Assembly: GCA_963808165.1 (NCBI GenBank) | Contig: CAWEET010000023.1 | Location: 124,001 to 188,000, forward strand | Length of the DNA stretch: 64,000 bases | Origin: Thiosocius sp963808165 | Lineage (GTDB): Bacteria > Pseudomonadota > Gammaproteobacteria > Chromatiales > Chromatiaceae | Direction of reading: 5' to 3' | Part shown: in pieces, positions 60,174-64,000 of the stretch | Layout of the letters: each line of letters opens with the position of its first letter | Numbering within the stretch: the stretch's first letter is position 1 | The notes under the pieces: generated by a model | Told to the model about the DNA's origin: nothing | The model's database searches: none | What the model saw: only the letters and a program-made list of their open reading frames with translations | Program-made: the position numbers and the translations under genes

Positions 60174-61004
60174 ATGCCACCTGCCGCAGCGCTCGACCAG
60201 CTGGTTAGTTTTCTCGAGGCCCACCCGCGCCTGTTCGTGCTGACCGGCGCAGGAATCAGCACAGGCTCGGGAATCCCCGACTACCGCGACGAGAACGGCG
60301 ACTGGAAACGTCCAGCGCCGGTGCAGTATCGCGATTTCGTGGACCGACGCGAGACGCGTCAGCGTTACTGGGCCCGCAGCCTGGTCGGGTGGCCACCGTT
60401 CCAAAAGGCCCGCCCGAATCTCTGCCACCGCGCCCTGGTGGATTGGGAGACCGCTGGCCGCATCGACTGCCTGGTCACGCAGAACGTCGACCGACTGCAC
60501 CAGGCTGCCGGCTCGCATCGGGTGACCGATCTGCACGGTCGCCTCGACCGCGTGATCTGTCTTACCTGCGGCGAGCGCTACCGCCGCGACTGGCTCCAGC
60601 AGGCACTGCTCGGACTGAATCCGTCCTTCGTCGGCGCAGCCGCCGAGATCGCGCCCGACGGCGACGCCTATCTGCCGAACAGCGATTTCAGCGCCTTGCG
60701 GGTCCCGGATTGCCAACGATGCGGCGGCATACTGAAACCGGATGTGGTGTTTTTCGGTGAGACCATCCCGCGCCAGCGCGTAGAGACGGCGATCTCGGCG
60801 CTGCTGGCCGCCGACGGGCTACTGGTCATCGGCTCATCGTTGATGGTCTATTCGGGCTTTCGCTTCTGTCGGCTTGCGGCAGAGCACGGCATACCCAGCG
60901 CGGCGATCAACGCCGGACGGACGCGGGCCGACGCGCTGTTCGATGTCAAACTGACGCGCCGCTTCGAGGACGTGGTCGGCATCCTGCGTCCGGATGCGGA
61001 CTAG
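60174..61004 (+). CDS. NAD-dependent protein deacylase (sirtuin)
   Basis: 276 residues; start at 60174 follows AAGGAAGG. Sirtuin motifs: FVLTGAGISTGSGIPDYR, LVTQNVDRLHQAAGS, catalytic His in VTDLHGRLDRVI, zinc site CLTCGERYRR and CQRCGGILKPDVVFFGE, and IGSSLMVYSGFRF. It belongs to the class close to SIRT4-like bacterial sirtuins. It removes acyl groups from lysines using NAD+. Its TAG stop overlaps the CTAG border of an inverted-repeat element. Confidence 0.92.
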   Translation: MPPAAALDQLVSFLEAHPRLFVLTGAGISTGSGIPDYRDENGDWKRPAPVQYRDFVDRRETRQRYWARSLVGWPPFQKARPNLCHRALVDWETAGRIDCLVTQNVDRLHQAAGSHRVTDLHGRLDRVICLTCGERYRRDWLQQALLGLNPSFVGAAAEIAPDGDAYLPNSDFSALRVPDCQRCGGILKPDVVFFGETIPRQRVETAISALLAADGLLVIGSSLMVYSGFRFCRLAAEHGIPSAAINAGRTRADALFDVKLTRRFEDVVGILRPDAD

Positions 61005-61148
61005 TGGGCCATGCGGGCCGGTGCACGAGCCCCATCGCCGGCGTTACGATCGCTTGAATTAGCATGGACTAGTCCTGCGCTCACGTGCCTTGTCGATGAG
61101 ACTCGTGAATCGGCTGAGTGTCACAGAACTTGCCGCATGGCCCACTAG
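61001..61148. mobile_element. 148-bp inverted-repeat element flanked by CTAG (MITE-like)
   Basis: CTAGTGGGCCATGCGG (61001-61016) and its exact complement CCGCATGGCCCACTAG (61133-61148) bracket 116 bp with no gene. The outer CTAG tetramers would be the target duplication and TGGGCCATGCGG the terminal inverted repeat. A related left end is at 35287-35303. The 12-bp terminal repeat does not match that of the 38.5-kb element, so it is a different family sharing the same target. Confidence 0.6.
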
Positions 61149-61307
61149 CCGCGCAAGCACACATCGAAGAGTGCCTCGGCGTGAGCGATCCGCAGGCAGG
61201 CAGTAGTCGAGCCTCCAGGGACGGATTCAGTGGCGTTCCGCGGGTCGAATCTGCCGGGGTGCGCCCAAACCAGTTGCCGTCGGGCGCAGAGCGCTGCGTG
61301 CTGACGG

Positions 61308-61949
61308 TCAGCCGTAGGCACCCTGCAGAAACGGATTGTGCGCCCTCTCCTCGCCTACCGTGGTGGTCGGTCCATGGCCCGGCAACAGGGTGACGTCGTC
61401 GCCCAGCGACCAGATTCGCTCGCGGATTGAGGTGAGCAATGTCTCGTGGTCGCCGCGCGGGAAGTCGGTGCGGCCGATCGAGCCCTTGAAGATCACATCG
61501 CCAACAATCGCGGCCCGGCCTGCAGGATGGAAGAAAACCACATGTCCGGGCGTGTGCCCCGGGCAATGGCGGACCTCCAGCGTCTGGTCGCCAAACGTCA
61601 CCAGATCGCCCTCGCCCAGCCAACGGTCTGGGATGAAGGCCTCCGCCGGGGGGAAGCCGAACTGGCGGCACCACTGCGGAAGGCTGTCGAGCAGGAACTG
61701 ATCATCCCGGTGCGGCCCCTCTATCGGCAAACCGAGTTCACGCGCCATCTGCCCGACAGCCCCGACATGATCGAAGTGGCCATGTGTGACCAGGATCTTT
61801 TGCAGCGTCGCACCGATTTCCCGCACTGCGGCAAGGATGCGCTCAGGATCACCGCCTGGATCAACCAAGACCGCCTTGCCGCTCGCCGGACAGTGCAGCA
61901 GCGAACAGTTCTGCTCGAAGGGGGTGACCGGAATGATCGTGATATCCAT
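61308..61949 (-). CDS. metallo-beta-lactamase fold hydrolase (glyoxalase II-like)
   Basis: 213 residues. Metal motif VTHGHFDHVGAV, later ligands HCPGHTPGHVVFF, GDVIFKGSIGRTDFPRGD and LLPGHGPTTT. This is the YcbL/GloB2-type of single-domain hydrolases acting on thioesters such as S-lactoylglutathione or on persulfides. The frame GRTDFPRGD is typical of the YcbL subgroup. Single gene. Confidence 0.9.
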   Translation of the reverse strand: MDITIIPVTPFEQNCSLLHCPASGKAVLVDPGGDPERILAAVREIGATLQKILVTHGHFDHVGAVGQMARELGLPIEGPHRDDQFLLDSLPQWCRQFGFPPAEAFIPDRWLGEGDLVTFGDQTLEVRHCPGHTPGHVVFFHPAGRAAIVGDVIFKGSIGRTDFPRGDHETLLTSIRERIWSLGDDVTLLPGHGPTTTVGEERAHNPFLQGAYG

Positions 61950-62129
61950 AAAGAAAATCCTAACGCGGCCGATGCCTTAAGGGCAAAACGAATCACTGAG
62001 GGCGCTCGCCAGACCGCCGCGGTCGCGCATCCCCGGTGAATTAAGGCAGCGATATCGGACGACGACGGCCCGGCACGATAGCGACCGTTTCCAGGCACCG
62101 GCCTCGTCGGAAAGTCTGTGGGGAACGAC

Positions 62130-63380
62130 ATGTTCGCAAAATGGATCGGCCGCAGCGCAAGAAAAAATGAGTTGTCTCCGCGCACCCTGTCTGCGCTGGG
62201 TCCCTATTCCGACGAGCCACCGGCAGGGCTGGAGGCTACGCTGGGACTGGTCGAGCAGTTGCAGGTCGAGGCGGGATGCTTGAGCGACCGACTGCCGATG
62301 GACAGGAACGTGTTCCTGACCAGCGGGAGCATCCAGATCCGGACCCACAGCAGATGTGATCTGCTGTTGAAGGCCGGCACACCCCAGGCACGCTACCCAT
62401 TGCCTTCCAGACTGAGCGTCAGCAGCCTGCACGCGACCGAGCCCTGTGAACTGCTGGCGATACCCCGGCCGGACGGCACCGGTCGGCATGATCGCACTGC
62501 CGAGCATGCACATGCGCATCCCGAACTCAGCGCCGACGAAGCAGTGGCGATGCAGCAACTGCGGGCCCATTTCCACGAGGCACATTGCGAGTTGCCGAGC
62601 CTGCCCGACCTGGCGCTTAAAATCGGCCAGGCAATCGACGATCCGAAAAATGACAACGAGCACATCGCGCGGCTGATCCAGCTGGACCCCTCGCTGACCG
62701 CACGCATGCTCAGTGTGGTCAACAGCGCTGCTTTCGGCGGCCTGAGCAAGATCACGAGCATCAGCCAGGCAACCGCGCGGCTCGGGCGGCATAAGGTACG
62801 CAGTCTGGTATACAGCTGCCTGCTGAAGGGCATCTTCGAGGCCAGCTCACCGGCCATGAAGCAACGTGCCGAGGCACTTTGGCAGCATTCCGTATCCGTC
62901 GCGGCGCTGGCCTTCGTGCTTGGGCGCGCCACGCCGGGTATCGACGCCGAACAGGCACTGCTCGCCGGACTCATTCATGACATCGGGGCAGTGGCCATCA
63001 TCGGTGGCGTCAACCAGTTTCCCGCGCTGACGCGCCGTGAACTGGTGTTGGACTACATCATCGCAAGTATGCGTACCGAGCTCGGACTGCGGACACTGAG
63101 ACAGTGGCGGCTGCACAGCGAGTTCCGGGACGTCATCAGGGACGCCCGCAACTGGCGGCGCATGGGCAGCGCGATTCCGGAAAATCCGGACGTCGTCATT
63201 CTCGCTCAGTTACACGCAATGATCGGAACATCGGAACAGTCGAGGCTACCGCGGATCGATACTGTCCCGGCATTCTTCAAGCTGGCCCATGGCGAACTCA
63301 CACCGAGGCACTCGCTCAGCGTACTCGAGGAGGCCGAGGCGGATGTGCGCGAGATGCGAGCCCTGATTGGGGCGGTCTGA
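62130..63380 (+). CDS. HDOD-domain signalling protein
   Basis: 416 residues from ATG 62130 (a GTG at 62118 is also possible). N-terminal region about 1-120 resembles a worn cyclic-nucleotide-binding domain (LSDRLPMDRNVFLTSGSIQIR); HDOD domain about 150-345: ELPSLPDLALKIGQAIDDP, SLTARMLSVVNSAAFGG, ITSISQATARLGRHKVRSL, AEALWQHSVSVAALAF, LAGLIHDIGAVAII. HDOD proteins act in signalling without known catalysis. A related HDOD gene is convergent downstream. Confidence 0.85.
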   Translation: MFAKWIGRSARKNELSPRTLSALGPYSDEPPAGLEATLGLVEQLQVEAGCLSDRLPMDRNVFLTSGSIQIRTHSRCDLLLKAGTPQARYPLPSRLSVSSLHATEPCELLAIPRPDGTGRHDRTAEHAHAHPELSADEAVAMQQLRAHFHEAHCELPSLPDLALKIGQAIDDPKNDNEHIARLIQLDPSLTARMLSVVNSAAFGGLSKITSISQATARLGRHKVRSLVYSCLLKGIFEASSPAMKQRAEALWQHSVSVAALAFVLGRATPGIDAEQALLAGLIHDIGAVAIIGGVNQFPALTRRELVLDYIIASMRTELGLRTLRQWRLHSEFRDVIRDARNWRRMGSAIPENPDVVILAQLHAMIGTSEQSRLPRIDTVPAFFKLAHGELTPRHSLSVLEEAEADVREMRALIGAV

Positions 63381-63611
63381 TCGTTCTACCCTCAGGGGAA
63401 CGGCACTGTCTGGATGGGCTGGCGGGGATTTAACCGCGGCCCGGCATATTTAATGCCCGGACGTCTGCCACGGGGAGGTCGCAGTGGTGCCCTCCAACGA
63501 CGGATTCACGACATCGGAAGATGTCAAATGCACCGATGCGCAAATGGCAACGGAAATGCGATCTACCTTCACTGAGGGCGGGCGCAGCCCGAATGACAAG
63601 ACGACGACTGA

Positions 63612-64000
63612 TCAGCCTCTGAGCATACTGCGCATTTCGTCGATCTGAGCCTTGGCCTCGTGCAGAATCTCCAGGCTCCTCTCCGGCGTCGCACCCTCGC
63701 CCAGCAGTCGTTGCACCGCGGAGATCTCCGGCAACGGTGGCAGGCTCGCGAGCTGGTGCTTTCGCAGCATTTCGTGCACCTGGGCAACGATCAGCAGGTC
63801 GGTGAAGTCGGCTTTGCCACGCTGCTCTCTGGTCCAGTTTTCGGCATCGCGCGCCGCGGCGATCATCGCGGGTGTGAAATTCCATTCGCGCAATATCATC
63901 GCGCCCAGGTCGCCACGCATGCGCGCGATGGTCTCTTCGAGAACGGCCTCGTTCACTGCCAGTTCGGGATACTGCTCAACGTAGTTGAGGATCGCGATCA
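63612..64000 (-). CDS. HDOD-domain protein, 5' part outside window
   Basis: C-terminal about 129 codons are visible; the frame runs off the right edge (residues ILNYVEQYPELAVNEAVL at the edge), so the N-terminus is missing. Features match the end of an HDOD domain: MRGDLGAMILREWNFTPAMI, RDAENWTREQRGKADFTDL and a C-terminal helix LEILHEAKAQIDEMRSML. That last helix parallels the end of the neighbouring HDOD protein (LSVLEEAEADVREMRALI), indicating paralogues in tail-to-tail arrangement. Confidence 0.75.
   Translation of the reverse strand, partial: IAILNYVEQYPELAVNEAVLEETIARMRGDLGAMILREWNFTPAMIAAARDAENWTREQRGKADFTDLLIVAQVHEMLRKHQLASLPPLPEISAVQRLLGEGATPERSLEILHEAKAQIDEMRSMLRG

Overview
The window is 64 kb of a high-GC chromosome, very probably from a free-living or symbiotic sulfur-oxidising gammaproteobacterium of the Chromatiales/Ectothiorhodospiraceae type. 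Evidence for this is a Pseudomonas-like class Ia ribonucleotide reductase (two ATP cones in NrdA) under NrdR-type boxes, gammaproteobacterial-style ParC, PBP1b, exonuclease I, TsaB, a DinG-family helicase and FolE, together with sulfur genes (a sulfur oxygenase/reductase homologue and a periplasmic rhodanese). Assignment below the class level is inference. No rRNA, tRNA, CRISPR array, intact IS or prophage was seen.

Layout. 1-10 kb: SirB2 (cut by the window edge), cytochrome b561, MobB, a Na+/H+ antiporter, a secreted Cys-rich protein, a chimeric scar in which the tail of an assimilatory nitrate reductase gene is joined to the tail of a SulP transporter gene, a non-flagellar MotA/MotB-like pair facing a coiled-coil LysM protein, and a frameshifted TAXI-TRAP receptor remnant. 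10-17 kb: nrdA followed by two different nrdB paralogues, then a small zinc-ribbon gene with its own pair of NrdR boxes and an intrinsic terminator. 17-35 kb: a GAF-PAS-GGDEF-EAL protein, folE, sprT, and many small conserved hypotheticals (HIT, GIY-YIG, DUF6455, thioredoxin-like, DUF3108, 2OG oxygenase, rhodanese, ankyrin), a frameshifted acyltransferase, and a short transcription unit with a near-perfect sigma-54 promoter. 35-46 kb: a repeat-rich coiled-coil/helix-hairpin-helix protein, OmpA-like protein, MFS permease, the overlapping qor-tsaB-sbcB operon, the divergent sor gene, a creatininase relative, yjbQ and a TlpA-like thioredoxin. 46-64 kb: a DinG-family helicase coupled to a nuclease-fold protein, PBP1b, a degenerate sensor kinase, an ABC-2 exporter, parC, a sirtuin, a glyoxalase-II-like hydrolase and two convergent HDOD proteins (the last cut by the window edge).

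The most noteworthy items are the sor homologue with all catalytic residues, the tandem non-identical NrdB subunits plus a co-regulated zinc-ribbon gene, short inverted-repeat elements flanked by CTAG that sit on stop codons of neighbouring genes, the pseudo-histidine kinase, the sigma-54 mini-unit, and the secreted protein with a defensin-like cysteine spacing. All calls rest on reading the sequence and remembered family features; no database search was run.
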